This document shows, piece by piece, positions 1 to 8,359 of a stretch of DNA of 64,000 nucleotides (position 1 is the first letter of the stretch; each line of letters starts with the position of its first letter). This DNA is from Spirochaetaceae bacterium. GTDB taxonomy: Bacteria > Spirochaetota > Spirochaetia > Treponematales > Rectinemataceae. Position numbers and translations under genes: made by a program. The stretch covers positions 1 to 64,000 of the forward strand of contig JANXYO010000063.1 of NCBI GenBank assembly GCA_025356015.1. Direction: 5' to 3'. The notes below the pieces were generated by a model. The model made no database searches, was not told the DNA's origin, and saw only the letters and a program-made list of their open reading frames with translations.

Positions 1-29
1 GCGGCCGCGGCCGCTCTTTTACCTCGACA

Positions 30-1112
30 CTAAGGCTTGACCGGCTCTCCCTTCGCCGCCGAGGCGTAGACAGCGTCGACGATCTTCATGAGCCTCACCG
101 CCTGCTCCGGGGTGTTCAAGGGCGCTTCCTCGCCCTCGATGACCTTGATGAAGTTGGCAGCGGCGCTGAGCCTGCCCATGCTCTCGTCGAAGGGGACGAG
201 GATCTTCCGGTTCACCTGGGCGCCGTGCTCCACAGTGTACAGCTCGCAGCGGTCGGCGCTGGTCTCATCGAGGCCGTCCCGGGAGAAGGTCCGCTGGACC
301 AATCCGCCGGCCTTGCTGCCCTGGAAGCACATCGACACGAGTTCGCGCTCGGTCATCTCGGCCCATGAGGAGCGCAGGAAGAGGACCTGGCCGGTCTTGA
401 AGCTGATGAAGCCGTGGCAGGCCGACTCCACATCGGTGGCTCCGCCCTCGACATCGGGTATGCCCCAGGGGCCCTTGAACCTTTTGTCCTCCATGAAATC
501 GCAGAAGGTCTGGGCGAGGACGTACTGGGGCTCGGGATAGTCCATGAAGTACAGGGCGAGGTCGAGCATGTGGAGGAGGTCGATCACCGGCCCGCCGCCC
601 GAGACTGCCTTGGTCGTGAACCAGCCCCCGAAGCCGGGGATGCCCGAGCGTCTGGCCCAGATGGCCTGGGCCGAGTTGATCCTGCCCACCTCGCCGGCCC
701 GGATGTAGTCCATGAGGGCCCTGGACTCGGGCCTGGCGCGGTTGTTGAAGCCGAACTGGAGGTGCTTGCCGGCGGCCTTGGAGGCGGCGGCCATCGCCTC
801 GACCTCAGGAGCACTAAGGGCCGGGGGCTTCTCGCAGTACACGTGCCTACCGGCCTTGAGGGCCTGGATCGCGACAGGGGCGTGGAACTTGTTGGGGGTG
901 ATGATAGAGACCGCGTCGATGTCCTTTCTCGCGGCGAGCATCGCGTCGAGGCCGTCATAGGTCTCGCCGACCTGGTGGGCGGCCGCTGTGCGGTCCCGGG
1001 CGCCCTTGCTCGGGTCGGCCAGCGCGACCACCTCGGCTCCCGCCTGGCGGAAACCCGCGATGTGGTAGCGGGCCATGCCTCCCGCTCCGACGATACCTAT
1101 CTTGAGGGCCAT
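30..1112 (-). CDS. Gfo/Idh/MocA family sugar dehydrogenase
   Basis: This is an NAD(P)-dependent oxidoreductase of about 360 residues, the usual length for the family. It probably oxidises a sugar or inositol derivative in the cytoplasm. An N-terminal Rossmann motif (GIVGAGGMARYHIAG) is followed by the family's EKP signature near residue 95 and a GGGPVIDLLHMLD stretch that carries the usual substrate-site residues. I chose the start at 1112 because GAGGAG lies just upstream; a longer frame reaches 1187 but has no ribosome-binding site. It is the last gene of a minus-strand sugar uptake operon with a binding protein, permease, ATPase and isomerase. It is separated from the binding-protein gene by a palindromic repeat at 1153-1217. 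The substrate is not readable from the sequence. Confidence 0.9.
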   Translation of the reverse strand: MALKIGIVGAGGMARYHIAGFRQAGAEVVALADPSKGARDRTAAAHQVGETYDGLDAMLAARKDIDAVSIITPNKFHAPVAIQALKAGRHVYCEKPPALSAPEVEAMAAASKAAGKHLQFGFNNRARPESRALMDYIRAGEVGRINSAQAIWARRSGIPGFGGWFTTKAVSGGGPVIDLLHMLDLALYFMDYPEPQYVLAQTFCDFMEDKRFKGPWGIPDVEGGATDVESACHGFISFKTGQVLFLRSSWAEMTERELVSMCFQGSKAGGLVQRTFSRDGLDETSADRCELYTVEHGAQVNRKILVPFDESMGRLSAAANFIKVIEGEEAPLNTPEQAVRLMKIVDAVYASAAKGEPVKP

Positions 1113-1152
1113 CTTCGCGTCTCCTCGAAGGAAATCTGAATGAAGAATATCG

Positions 1153-1217
1153 AACCGCAGAGACACAGAGGCGCAGAGCCAAGACATTCCCTCTGCTTCT
1201 CTGCGCCTCTGCGGTTC
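1153..1217. repeat. Inverted-repeat intergenic element with CCGCAGAG-type arms
   Basis: The left arm (1153-1178, starting AACCGCAGAGACACAGAG) and the right arm (1192-1217, ending GCGCCTCTGCGGTT) are imperfect reverse complements around a short AT-richer loop. The same arm sequence bounds a longer element at 63150-63273, and a half-arm lies at 44214-44225. It sits between the sugar-binding protein gene and the dehydrogenase gene of one operon, where the hairpin could end or attenuate transcription or protect the message. I see no coding capacity. Confidence 0.75.
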
Positions 1218-1245
1218 TCCTTACATCTTGTGCACTAGGCCCCTA

Positions 1246-2232
1246 TCAGAAGGGGGCGGCCGGGACGTAGAAGTCCTTGGCGTTCTCCTTGGTCACCAAC
1301 TCCGAGGGGAGGATGACGCGGCGGGGAAGGGCGCGGACCTGGTAGGTGTAGGGGTTGAGCTTGTCGCCCTTGACTCCGATGCAGGCGTAGGAGATCGAGG
1401 TGGCGATGACCGAGGGAGAATAGGTCACGTCGGCCATGACGACCGGGTAGCCGGCCATGATGCTCTTGCCGTCCATGATACCCTTGATCACGTCCTTGAG
1501 GCAGCCGCCGCCGAGCCAGAGCTTGATGTCCGTGCGGCCGGACTCCTTGTAGGCCTGCATGGCGCCGAGCATCATGTCGTCGTCGGCGGTGTAGACGGCG
1601 TCGACCTGCTTGTATTTCTGCAGGTAGTTCTCCATCACGGTCGTGGACTTCTGGCGGTTCCAGTCACCGGGCTGCACATCAAGAAGCTTGATGTTGGGGT
1701 ACTTGGCGACGACGGTCTTGATCGTGTCGGTGCGGATGGTGTCGATGGGTGAGGGGATGCCGGTGATCAAGAGCAGGTTGCCCTTGTAGTTCATCTGCTT
1801 CGCCATCCACTCCATGCCCTTGCGGGTGTAGGCCTCGTCGTCGTTGGTGATGTAGACGTCGTAGATGCCTTCCTTGGATACGCCGCGGTCGAGGACGACC
1901 ACGTAGACGCCCTGGTTATAGGCCTTCTCCACGACCGAGGTCACCGAGGTGTCAAAGGGGAACACGACGATCGCGTTGACCTTCTTCACAAGGAGGTCCT
2001 CGATGTCGGAGGACTGCTGGGCGGCGTTGCCAGCGTACTTGAGCTCGACCGTGATGCTCTTGTCCCTGGCTTCCCAGTCGGTCTTGGCCTTCTGGGCCCA
2101 CCAGTTGGCGTTGGCCATCCAGCCATGGGTGGCGCTCGGCATCGAGACGCCGACCTTGTACTTCGCCTGGGCGAACTCCGCGCTCGCGAACATCGTCACG
2201 ATGAGGAGAGCGATAAGCAACTTCTTCAACAT
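1246..2232 (-). CDS. Periplasmic sugar-binding protein, ribose/TorT type
   Basis: This is a substrate-binding lipoprotein-like or periplasmic protein (328 residues) for a CUT2-type sugar ABC importer. The N-terminus is a clear signal peptide: MLKK, a hydrophobic run and a cleavage region near AEFAQA. The mature part has the type I periplasmic fold signs KVGVSMPSATHGWMANANWW, VVFPFDTSVTSV and TADDDMMLGAMQAYKESG. The start at 2232 follows AGGAGG by a few bases; a frame start at 2253 lacks a site. The gene follows the permease gene in the operon after a 100-base gap that holds a perfect 8-bp hairpin at 2285-2301. The ligand is probably a pentose, hexose or polyol, judged only from the company of an isomerase and a dehydrogenase. 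Confidence 0.9.
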   Translation of the reverse strand: MLKKLLIALLIVTMFASAEFAQAKYKVGVSMPSATHGWMANANWWAQKAKTDWEARDKSITVELKYAGNAAQQSSDIEDLLVKKVNAIVVFPFDTSVTSVVEKAYNQGVYVVVLDRGVSKEGIYDVYITNDDEAYTRKGMEWMAKQMNYKGNLLLITGIPSPIDTIRTDTIKTVVAKYPNIKLLDVQPGDWNRQKSTTVMENYLQKYKQVDAVYTADDDMMLGAMQAYKESGRTDIKLWLGGGCLKDVIKGIMDGKSIMAGYPVVMADVTYSPSVIATSISYACIGVKGDKLNPYTYQVRALPRRVILPSELVTKENAKDFYVPAAPF

Positions 2233-2284
2233 GTGCCTCCTAAAGAAACGCACTTGTATGACTCCCCCCCATTGGAGGGGGCAT

Positions 2285-2301
2285 GGCCCTCGACGAGGGC
2301 C
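2285..2301. promoter_or_regulatory. Intra-operon hairpin between permease and binding-protein genes
   Basis: GGCCCTCG and CGAGGGCC form a perfect inverted repeat with a one-base centre, in the 100-base gap between the permease stop (2333) and the binding-protein start (2232). There is no T-run, so it is unlikely to be a simple terminator. Such hairpins often stabilise the message of an abundant binding protein; that role here is inference. Confidence 0.45.
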
Positions 2302-2332
2302 CTTTCAACCGCCCCTTACTGGCGGAGGATGC

Positions 2333-3328
2333 CTACTGTCGCTGCCTCTGTATGTACACAGAGGCGATGATGACCACGCCCTTCACGACGCCCTGCAGAT
2401 AGGGTGAGAGGCCGGCCATGTTGAGCATGTTCTGGATGATCTGGAGCATGAAGACGCCGATGACCGTGCCCCAGACCGAGCCGCGGCCGCCCGCCATCGC
2501 GGTACCGCCGATGATGACTGCCGCGATGGCGTCGAGCTCGAAGCCGAGGCCGAAGTTGGGCGTCGAGACAGTGTTGAAACGAGCGGCCAGCAGGGCCGCC
2601 GAGGCGCCGATGCACAGGCCGATCACCCCGTAGGCCCAGAAACGGACCCTGTCCACCCTCACGGCCGAGTATTGGGCCACCCTCGCGTTCGAGCCGACGG
2701 CGCAGAGATAGCGGCCGTACCTCGTGTTATGCAGGATGAAGGAGAGGATGAAGGCGATCAGGAAGAGGGCGAGGACGGGCGTTGGCAGGGACACGTTGTT
2801 GCCCGAGACATCGAAGGAGATCACCTTCGACATGCCGAACTCGCCGTAGGCCTGGCTATGCGAGGCGAACTCGCCAGCGTTGGCCATCTGGAGGCTGATG
2901 TAACGGAAGATCGACATGGTGCCCAAAGTGACGATGAAGGGGACGATCTTGCCCTTGGTGATGAGGAAGCCGTTGAGGGCCCCGCAGAGGAAGCCCAGGG
3001 CCAGCATCACCGCGATGCCCAGGAGGATGGCCGAGCTCTCGTTGCCCCCGTTGTGCACGAGGACGTAGTTCATAAAGAGGACGCCGCAGGAGGCCACGAA
3101 GGCGGCTATCGCGCCCACCGAGAGGTCGATGCCGCCAGAGATGATCACGAAGGTCATGCCCAGGGCGATGATGCCCGTGTAGGAGGACTGGCGCATGACG
3201 TTGACGAGGTTCTCGACCTGGAGGAAATAGGGCCAGCCGATTATGCCCGCGAGGATGAACAGCACGCCCAGGGCCAGGACGGAGCCGTGCTTCTCGAGAC
3301 TGAACCTTGAGCCGCTCGTGGCCGTCAT
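2333..3328 (-). CDS. Sugar ABC transporter permease, RbsC family
   Basis: This is a membrane permease of 331 residues in the branched-chain/ribose (BPD_transp_2) family. It has around eight to ten hydrophobic segments and the family signature GITFVII-like GMTFVIISGGIDLSVG near residue 65. Another conserved segment, GGTAMAGGRGSVWGTVIG, lies near residue 285. It would form the channel of the CUT2 importer with the ATPase encoded just upstream. Its ATG overlaps the ATPase stop codon (ATGA at 3325-3328), so translation is probably coupled. The start has a GAGGAG site. Confidence 0.92.
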   Translation of the reverse strand: MTATSGSRFSLEKHGSVLALGVLFILAGIIGWPYFLQVENLVNVMRQSSYTGIIALGMTFVIISGGIDLSVGAIAAFVASCGVLFMNYVLVHNGGNESSAILLGIAVMLALGFLCGALNGFLITKGKIVPFIVTLGTMSIFRYISLQMANAGEFASHSQAYGEFGMSKVISFDVSGNNVSLPTPVLALFLIAFILSFILHNTRYGRYLCAVGSNARVAQYSAVRVDRVRFWAYGVIGLCIGASAALLAARFNTVSTPNFGLGFELDAIAAVIIGGTAMAGGRGSVWGTVIGVFMLQIIQNMLNMAGLSPYLQGVVKGVVIIASVYIQRQRQ

Positions 3329-4848
3329 GATGCGAACTCCTCGCGTGCTCCCGTGGCGTTGAACATGATATCCTCTTCATTGATGTCGCGGCCCTCGAGG
3401 GTCGCGGCTATTTTCCCGTCCCGCATTACAAGGACCCGGTTGCACATTCCTATGACCTCCTCGAGCTCCGAGGAGATGAACAGGCAGGAGATCCCCTTCT
3501 TCGCGAGGTCGTTGATGAAGAGGTAGATCTCGTGCTTGGCCGAGACGTCGACGCCGCGCGTGGGCTCGTCCACGATGAGGATGTCGGGCTCGGTGTCGAT
3601 CGACTTGGCGAGGGAGACCTTCTGCTGGTTGCCGCCCGAGAGGTTCTCGAGCCTCTTGTCCAGTGACTCGGTCTTGATCCTGAAGGAGTCGACATAGCCC
3701 TGGACCTTCTTGCGCTCGCCGCCCTTGTCGATGAGGCGCAGAAGGGAGCGGCAGTAATTGGCCAGGGAGACTAGGGTGATGTTCTCGGTGACGGTGAAGC
3801 CTGTCACGATGCCCGCGCCCTGCCTGTCCTCGGAGAGGTAGGAGATGCCGGAGGCGACGGCGTCGGCGGGCTCGTCGAGAGCGAGGACCACGCCATTCTT
3901 CAGGAATTCCCCCGCGCTCTTCTTGCGCAGACCCAGTATCGTCTCGGCCACCTCCGTCCTGCCCGCGCCCACGAGGCCGGCGAGGCCCAGGATCTCGCCC
4001 TTGCGCAGGGTGAAGCTTATGTCCTCGACCAGGCCCGGGACGGTGACGCCCCGGGCCTCGAAGACGACGTCCTCGCCGGGCTCGTGCTTCGCGGGGAAGA
4101 TCGAGCCGAGCTCCCTGCCAACCATGCGCTGAGCCATCTCGAGGACGCTGATGTCGGCGATCGGCGACTCATGCACGAGGACCCCGTCGCGGAGGATCGC
4201 CACCCTGTCGCAGAGGGCCTTCACCTCCTTGAGCTTGTGCGAGATGTAGATGATCGTCATGCCCCTTTCGCGCAGCTTGCGCACGAGGCCGAAGAGAATG
4301 TCGATCTCGTAGGTCGTGAGCATGGTCGTGGGCTCGTCCATGATGAGGACCGAGGCCTCGAATGCGAGGGACTTGCAGATCTCGACCATCTGCTTCTCGG
4401 CCGCGCTCATGCGCTCGATCCTGGCCTCGGGGTCGATGGTGACGTTGAGCTCGGCCAGGAGCTCCCTGGTCCTCGCCTTCATGGCCTCCTTGTCGAGGAG
4501 TCCCAGCCGGGTCCGCAGCTCGGAACCGAGGAAGACGTTGTTGTAGACGGGGAGGTCGCGGATGAGGTTGAACTCCTGGGGCACGAGGCTGATGCCCAGC
4601 CGCCTCGCGTCTATCGCGGTGTCGATGCGGACGCTCTTGCCCTCCATGAGGACCTTGCCGGAAGTGGGCTGGTAGATCCCGCTCATGATCTTCATGAGGG
4701 TGCTCTTGCCCGCCCCGTTCTCGCCGATGATGCCGAGGATCTCGCCGCGGCGCACGTCGAGGCTCACGTCCTTGAGGACGAGGACGCCCCCGAAGTCCTT
4801 GTTGATGCCCTCGGCCCGCAGTATGACGTCGCCCATCGTGCCGCTCAT
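3325..4848 (-). CDS. Sugar ABC transporter ATP-binding protein, RbsA family
   Basis: This cytoplasmic ATPase (507 residues, normal for RbsA/MglA) has two fused nucleotide-binding domains. The first has Walker A GENGAGKSTLMK and Walker B LIMDEPT. The second has a degenerate Walker A (AGLVGAGRTEVAE), the signature LSGGNQQKVSLAK and LIVDEPTRGVDV. This asymmetry is typical of the family. An open frame runs back to 5604, but that part is a shadow of the isomerase gene. The ATG at 4848 overlaps the isomerase stop as ATGA (4845-4848), which fixes the start. It sits between the isomerase and permease genes, both translationally coupled to it. Confidence 0.93.
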   Translation of the reverse strand: MSGTMGDVILRAEGINKDFGGVLVLKDVSLDVRRGEILGIIGENGAGKSTLMKIMSGIYQPTSGKVLMEGKSVRIDTAIDARRLGISLVPQEFNLIRDLPVYNNVFLGSELRTRLGLLDKEAMKARTRELLAELNVTIDPEARIERMSAAEKQMVEICKSLAFEASVLIMDEPTTMLTTYEIDILFGLVRKLRERGMTIIYISHKLKEVKALCDRVAILRDGVLVHESPIADISVLEMAQRMVGRELGSIFPAKHEPGEDVVFEARGVTVPGLVEDISFTLRKGEILGLAGLVGAGRTEVAETILGLRKKSAGEFLKNGVVLALDEPADAVASGISYLSEDRQGAGIVTGFTVTENITLVSLANYCRSLLRLIDKGGERKKVQGYVDSFRIKTESLDKRLENLSGGNQQKVSLAKSIDTEPDILIVDEPTRGVDVSAKHEIYLFINDLAKKGISCLFISSELEEVIGMCNRVLVMRDGKIAATLEGRDINEEDIMFNATGAREEFAS

Positions 4849-5834
4849 TTCCTCATCGCCGCGTCGAAGGCGATGAGCGAGGCCGGGAAGTCGTGTCTTC
4901 GCACATACTCTAGGGCCTCGCGCGCCCCGTACTCGCGGTCCATGCCCACGTCCTCCCACTCGACGGAGAGGGGCCCCGTGTAGCCCGCGGCGTTGAGCTC
5001 GCGGACGATCGCATCGAAATCCACGTCGCCGTGGCCCAGGGAAACGAAGTTCCAGCCCCTGCGCAGGTCGCCGAAGGGCAGGTGGGAGCCAAGGATGCCC
5101 GAGCGGCCGTCGCTCCTGACAGCTACGTCCTTCATGTGCACGTGGTAGATCCTGTCGGCGAAGTCGCGGATGAATAGCTCGGGCCTCACTCCCTGCCAGA
5201 GCAGGTGGGAGGGGTCGAAGTTGAAGCCGAGGGTCCGTCTGCCCTTGAAGGCCTCGAGGAGGCGCTTCGCCGTGTAGTAGTCGTAGGCGATCTCGGTGGG
5301 GTGGACCTCGAGGGCGAAGCGCACACCGCACTCGTCGAAGACGTCGAAGATCGGGGTCCAGCGGCGGACGATCTCGGCGTAGGCGTCCTCGATCATCGCC
5401 TCTGTCGTCTGGGGGAAGGAGTACCAGTAGCGCCAGATGGGCGAACCCATGAAGCAGGTGACGACCGAGGCGCCCATGGCCCTCGCGGCGCGGGCCGCGT
5501 TCTTCATGTCCTCGGTGGCCCAGGCGACGATCGCGTCGGGCTTGCCCTTCACCGAGGGCGGGGCGAAGCCATCGAGCCTCGGGTCCCAGGGGTCGCCGAC
5601 GCACTGGCCGGTGAGGTGGGCCGAGAGGGCCCAGGCCTTGAGGCCGTGGCGGGCCAGGACCGCCTTCTTCTCCTCGACGTAGCGCGGATCGCTCGCGGCC
5701 CGGGCGAGGTCCATGTGGTCGCCGAGGTTGGCGATCTCGATGCCCTCGTAGCCGAACTCAGAGACCTTCTCGCACAGGGTCTCGAAGGGGAGGTCGGCCC
5801 ACTGGCCGGAGATTATCGTCACTGGTCGAGCCAT
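4845..5834 (-). CDS. Sugar phosphate isomerase/epimerase (AP endonuclease 2 / xylose isomerase-like TIM barrel)
   Basis: This is a 329-residue TIM-barrel protein of the IolE/Hyi-like family, presumably acting on the imported sugar or its keto derivative. Visible metal-site signs are FALEVHPTEIAYD (Glu), FNFDPSHLLWQG (Asp, His), IYHVHMKDV (His) and LSVEWEDVGMDREYG (Glu). The start at 5834 has an AAGGAG site, and the longer frame to 6041 runs into the neighbouring relic. Its stop overlaps the ATPase start. It is the first intact enzyme of the operon and starts 13 bases after the stop of the truncated dehydrogenase. The exact reaction is unknown. Confidence 0.9.
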   Translation of the reverse strand: MARPVTIISGQWADLPFETLCEKVSEFGYEGIEIANLGDHMDLARAASDPRYVEEKKAVLARHGLKAWALSAHLTGQCVGDPWDPRLDGFAPPSVKGKPDAIVAWATEDMKNAARAARAMGASVVTCFMGSPIWRYWYSFPQTTEAMIEDAYAEIVRRWTPIFDVFDECGVRFALEVHPTEIAYDYYTAKRLLEAFKGRRTLGFNFDPSHLLWQGVRPELFIRDFADRIYHVHMKDVAVRSDGRSGILGSHLPFGDLRRGWNFVSLGHGDVDFDAIVRELNAAGYTGPLSVEWEDVGMDREYGAREALEYVRRHDFPASLIAFDAAMRK

Positions 5835-5847
5835 TGCTGCTCCTTTC

Positions 5848-6234
5848 CTAGAATGCGATGACGCCCTTGATGTAGCCGCCCGAGCGCGAGAGCCCCGCGG
5901 CATAAGCTTCCTCCCGGGAGCGGAGCGCGTGGCGGGCCATGAGGCCGCCGCCCCTGGATCCCACGGGGACCTCGTGGCAGGCGACGCGTTGGCCGACCTT
6001 GAGGCCTTCGGCCCTCGCGCCCGCGGCGAGGATCCTGCCAAGGCCCTCGTGGCCTGCGTAAAATGGATAGCTGTGGAATCTGGCGAAGCGGCCCGAGTAG
6101 GCGAGGAGGTCCCAGCCGCAGATTCCGCAGGCCTCCATCGCCACGAGGACTTCGTTTTGATCGGGCTCGGGTACTTCGACCGGGCGGAACTCGACGCGCC
6201 GTTCGCCCAGATACCACAAGGCTTCGCTTTTCAT
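5848..6234 (-). pseudogene. Internally deleted zinc-dependent alcohol dehydrogenase (128-residue mini-protein)
   Basis: The first 95 or so residues are a normal GroES-like domain of a medium-chain dehydrogenase, with ACGICGWDLLAYSG and YPFYAGHEGLG carrying the catalytic-zinc Cys and His-Glu. The last 30 residues (ARHALRSREEAYAAGL, then GGYIKGVIAF) look like the extreme C-terminus of the same family. The roughly 200-residue middle, with the structural zinc lobe and the NAD-binding Rossmann fold, is missing. The frame is intact, it is the first gene behind a strong promoter, and it has a GGGGA site. It is therefore transcribed and may be translated, but it cannot bind cofactor. I treat it as a gene relic; a non-catalytic role cannot be excluded. 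Confidence 0.75.
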
Positions 6235-6252
6235 GTAATCCCCGTGAGCCCA

Positions 6253-6280
6253 AGTATAATTCGATTTGGCCAGCTGTCAA
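6253..6280 (-). promoter_or_regulatory. Strong sigma-70-type promoter of the sugar operon
   Basis: Read on the minus strand, TTGACA (6280-6275) and TATACT (6258-6253) are separated by 16 bases. The predicted start of transcription is near 6246, a dozen bases before the first ATG at 6234. It drives the operon down to position 30 and faces the ROK repressor gene. Confidence 0.75.
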
Positions 6281-6288
6281 TCACAAGT

Positions 6289-6303
6289 GTTCGGGCGCCG
6301 AAC
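6289..6303. promoter_or_regulatory. Palindromic candidate operator for the ROK repressor
   Basis: GTTCGG and CCGAAC form a perfect 6-bp inverted repeat with a 3-base spacer. It lies just upstream of the -35 element of the sugar operon promoter and between that operon and the divergent ROK gene. The location suits a ROK/NagC-type operator; binding is not shown by the sequence. Confidence 0.5.
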
Positions 6304-6383
6304 TTTTTGATCCGCTGCCAGAACGGACTCGTCTTGACATGCCGGCGGAGCGGGGAGATACTCGTGCGCGGGGAGCGGCATCA

Positions 6384-7646
6384 ATGCTTCATAGTATGGG
6401 AAGTCCGGGCGAGAGCGAGGGCCATCCAGTCAATGGCTCTACGACAGCAGGAAGCATCTTCAAGATCATCCGCGATCATGGCCCCCTGTATGGCAATGAC
6501 ATCGTCCGCCGGACCGGCCTGGCCAAGTCGACCGTCTCGGCCTACCTCGAGCGCCTCGTCTCGGTGGGCCTCGTGCGGGAGGAGATCCCCGAGGGGGGCA
6601 AGCGGCGCAAGCTCAAGGTCGCCGAATCGGCCGGCTACGTGGTGGGGGTCGCCCTCGGCCAGACCCACCTCGAGGTCGCCCTTTGCGATCTCGAGGCCGA
6701 GATCATCGAGACGGTCGGCGGAGAGGTCGACCTTGTTCGCGAGACGCCCGAGACCGTCCTCACCCGGGTCGTCGAATATGCCCACGAGCTCGAGAGGCGG
6801 GCCGGCCTCGGCCCCTCCTCCCTCTTCGGGATCGGCCTCGGCCTGCCGAGCCCTGTCGACTACACCCGCCGCATGCCCGTCACTCCCCCGGTGATGCCCG
6901 GCTGGGACCGCTTCCCCGTCGCGTCCTTCCTCGCCAACGAGTTCACCTGCCCCGTCTTCGTGGACAACGACGTCAACGTCATGGCCCTCGCCGAGCGAGA
7001 CAAGGGAGCCGCCACCGAGATCGCCTCGGACTCGGACTGCTTCCTCCTTGTGAAGGCGGGGACGGGCATAGGGGCGGGCATCGTCATCAACGGCGAGATC
7101 TACCGCGGAGCCAAGGGCGCGGCCGGCGACATAGGCCACATAGGCATAGACGGTGACGACACCCTCTGCCGCTGCGGCAACATAGGCTGCCTCGAGGCGG
7201 TCGCCGGGGGCAGGGCCCTCGCCTACCGCGCCGAGGCCGCCGCGCGCTCGGATCGCAGCCCCTTCCTTGCCGAGGCCCTCGGCAAGGGCATCCCGATCAG
7301 CCCCGAGCTCCTCGCCCGCGGCGCTGCCTCGGGGGACGAGGAGTGCCTCCGCCTCATCATCTCGGCGGGGAAGTATATCGGCGACACCCTGGCCAAGCTC
7401 GTCAACTTCTTCAATCCCTCATTCATTGTGATAAACGGAAGGCTCGCCAACCTCGGGGAGCGCTTCATCGCCTCCATCCGCGAGTCCGTCTACCGCCGCT
7501 CGACCCCCCTCGCGACGGCCGACCTCGTCATCAAGAAGTCCTCTCTCCTCGAGCGCGCCGGCACGACAGGCGCTGCCATCCTCGTCCTCGACGAGGTATT
7601 CTCCCACCGCAATGTCGGCCGCCTCATGCGGCGTTTCGCGGGCTAG
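6384..7646 (+). CDS. ROK family transcriptional repressor
   Basis: This is a 420-residue regulator with an N-terminal winged helix (YGNDIVRRTGLAKSTVSAYL near residue 35) and a C-terminal ROK sugar-kinase-like domain. The domain shows the ROK zinc motif CRCGNIGCLE near residue 255 and the nucleotide/sugar stretch KAGTGIGAGIVING. It probably binds a sugar or sugar phosphate and releases DNA. I chose the ATG at 6384, with GGGAG nine bases upstream; another in-frame ATG at 6396 is possible, and a frame reaching 6063 overlaps the divergent gene. It is divergent from the sugar importer operon and most likely controls it. Confidence 0.92.
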   Translation: MLHSMGSPGESEGHPVNGSTTAGSIFKIIRDHGPLYGNDIVRRTGLAKSTVSAYLERLVSVGLVREEIPEGGKRRKLKVAESAGYVVGVALGQTHLEVALCDLEAEIIETVGGEVDLVRETPETVLTRVVEYAHELERRAGLGPSSLFGIGLGLPSPVDYTRRMPVTPPVMPGWDRFPVASFLANEFTCPVFVDNDVNVMALAERDKGAATEIASDSDCFLLVKAGTGIGAGIVINGEIYRGAKGAAGDIGHIGIDGDDTLCRCGNIGCLEAVAGGRALAYRAEAAARSDRSPFLAEALGKGIPISPELLARGAASGDEECLRLIISAGKYIGDTLAKLVNFFNPSFIVINGRLANLGERFIASIRESVYRRSTPLATADLVIKKSSLLERAGTTGAAILVLDEVFSHRNVGRLMRRFAG

Positions 7647-7654
7647 GGGCTCCG

Positions 7655-8314
7655 ATGAACGATGCGGGAGAGCGCTTCCTCGAGAGCTTCGGCTCCCTGT
7701 TCGCCGGCCCCGAGTGGAAGGGACCCGAGAGGGCCCAGCTGCTCGACTCGGTGAGGATCCGCAGCCTCCACTCGGGTGACGCCGTCATGAGGGAGGGCGA
7801 GACCTGCGGCGCCGTCCCCTTCGTCATCTCGGGCTCGATCCGCGTCTACAAGGTCTCCGATGGGGGCCGCGAGATCACCCTCTACAGGATCGGCCCGGGC
7901 CAGAGCTGCATCCTCAGCTGCTGCTGCGCCCAGAGCGCCGCCCCCTTCCCCGCCATCGTCGCGGCCGAGGAGGAGACCGAGGCCGCCTTCATCCCCTCCG
8001 ACTCGGTCAGGCGCTTTTTCGAGAGGAGCCCGGCCTTCCGGGCCTTCGTCCTCGGCCAGTACTCCTCGCGCATCGCCGAGGTGATCGAGCTCGTCGAGGA
8101 GGTGGCCTTCAGCCGCCTCGACGAGAGGATGCGCGAGTGGATGCTGACCGAGCGCGCACAGGGCGGCGAGAGCCTCAAGGTCACCCACCAGGAGCTGGCC
8201 GACCACCTCGGCACCTCGCGGGAAGTCGTCAGCAGGATCCTCAAGGACTGGGAGCAGCGGGGACTCCTCGAACTCTCCCGCGGGGAGATCCGCCTGCTTC
8301 CCAAATTCACCTGA
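7655..8314 (+). CDS. Crp/Fnr family transcriptional regulator
   Basis: This 219-residue regulator has a cyclic-nucleotide-binding-type sensor domain (GDAVMREGETCGAVPFVISG) and a C-terminal helix-turn-helix (THQELADHLGTSREVVSRIL). The position usually occupied by the ligand pocket holds a cysteine-rich run (GQSCILSCCCAQS), seen in redox-linked members often encoded beside DUF2892 or rhodanese genes. This suggests a redox or sulfur signal rather than cAMP, but that is inference. It starts nine bases after the ROK stop. A good Crp-type site lies just downstream at 8360-8375, in front of the DUF2892 and glutaredoxin genes. Confidence 0.88.
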   Translation: MNDAGERFLESFGSLFAGPEWKGPERAQLLDSVRIRSLHSGDAVMREGETCGAVPFVISGSIRVYKVSDGGREITLYRIGPGQSCILSCCCAQSAAPFPAIVAAEEETEAAFIPSDSVRRFFERSPAFRAFVLGQYSSRIAEVIELVEEVAFSRLDERMREWMLTERAQGGESLKVTHQELADHLGTSREVVSRILKDWEQRGLLELSRGEIRLLPKFT

Positions 8315-8359
8315 CAGGCCCCGGGGGCCGGATGGAAGGGTGGCGAAAATGGTCCCGCG

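Noticed and set aside
4084-4983. 299-codon frame antisense to the RbsA-type ATPase gene
   Set aside because: Shadow frame without domain features; the ATPase motifs are unambiguous.
4849-5604. N-terminal extension of the RbsA-type ATPase to 759 residues
   Set aside because: The extension is Arg/Pro-rich shadow of the isomerase gene; the ATGA overlap at 4845-4848 gives a normal 507-residue protein.
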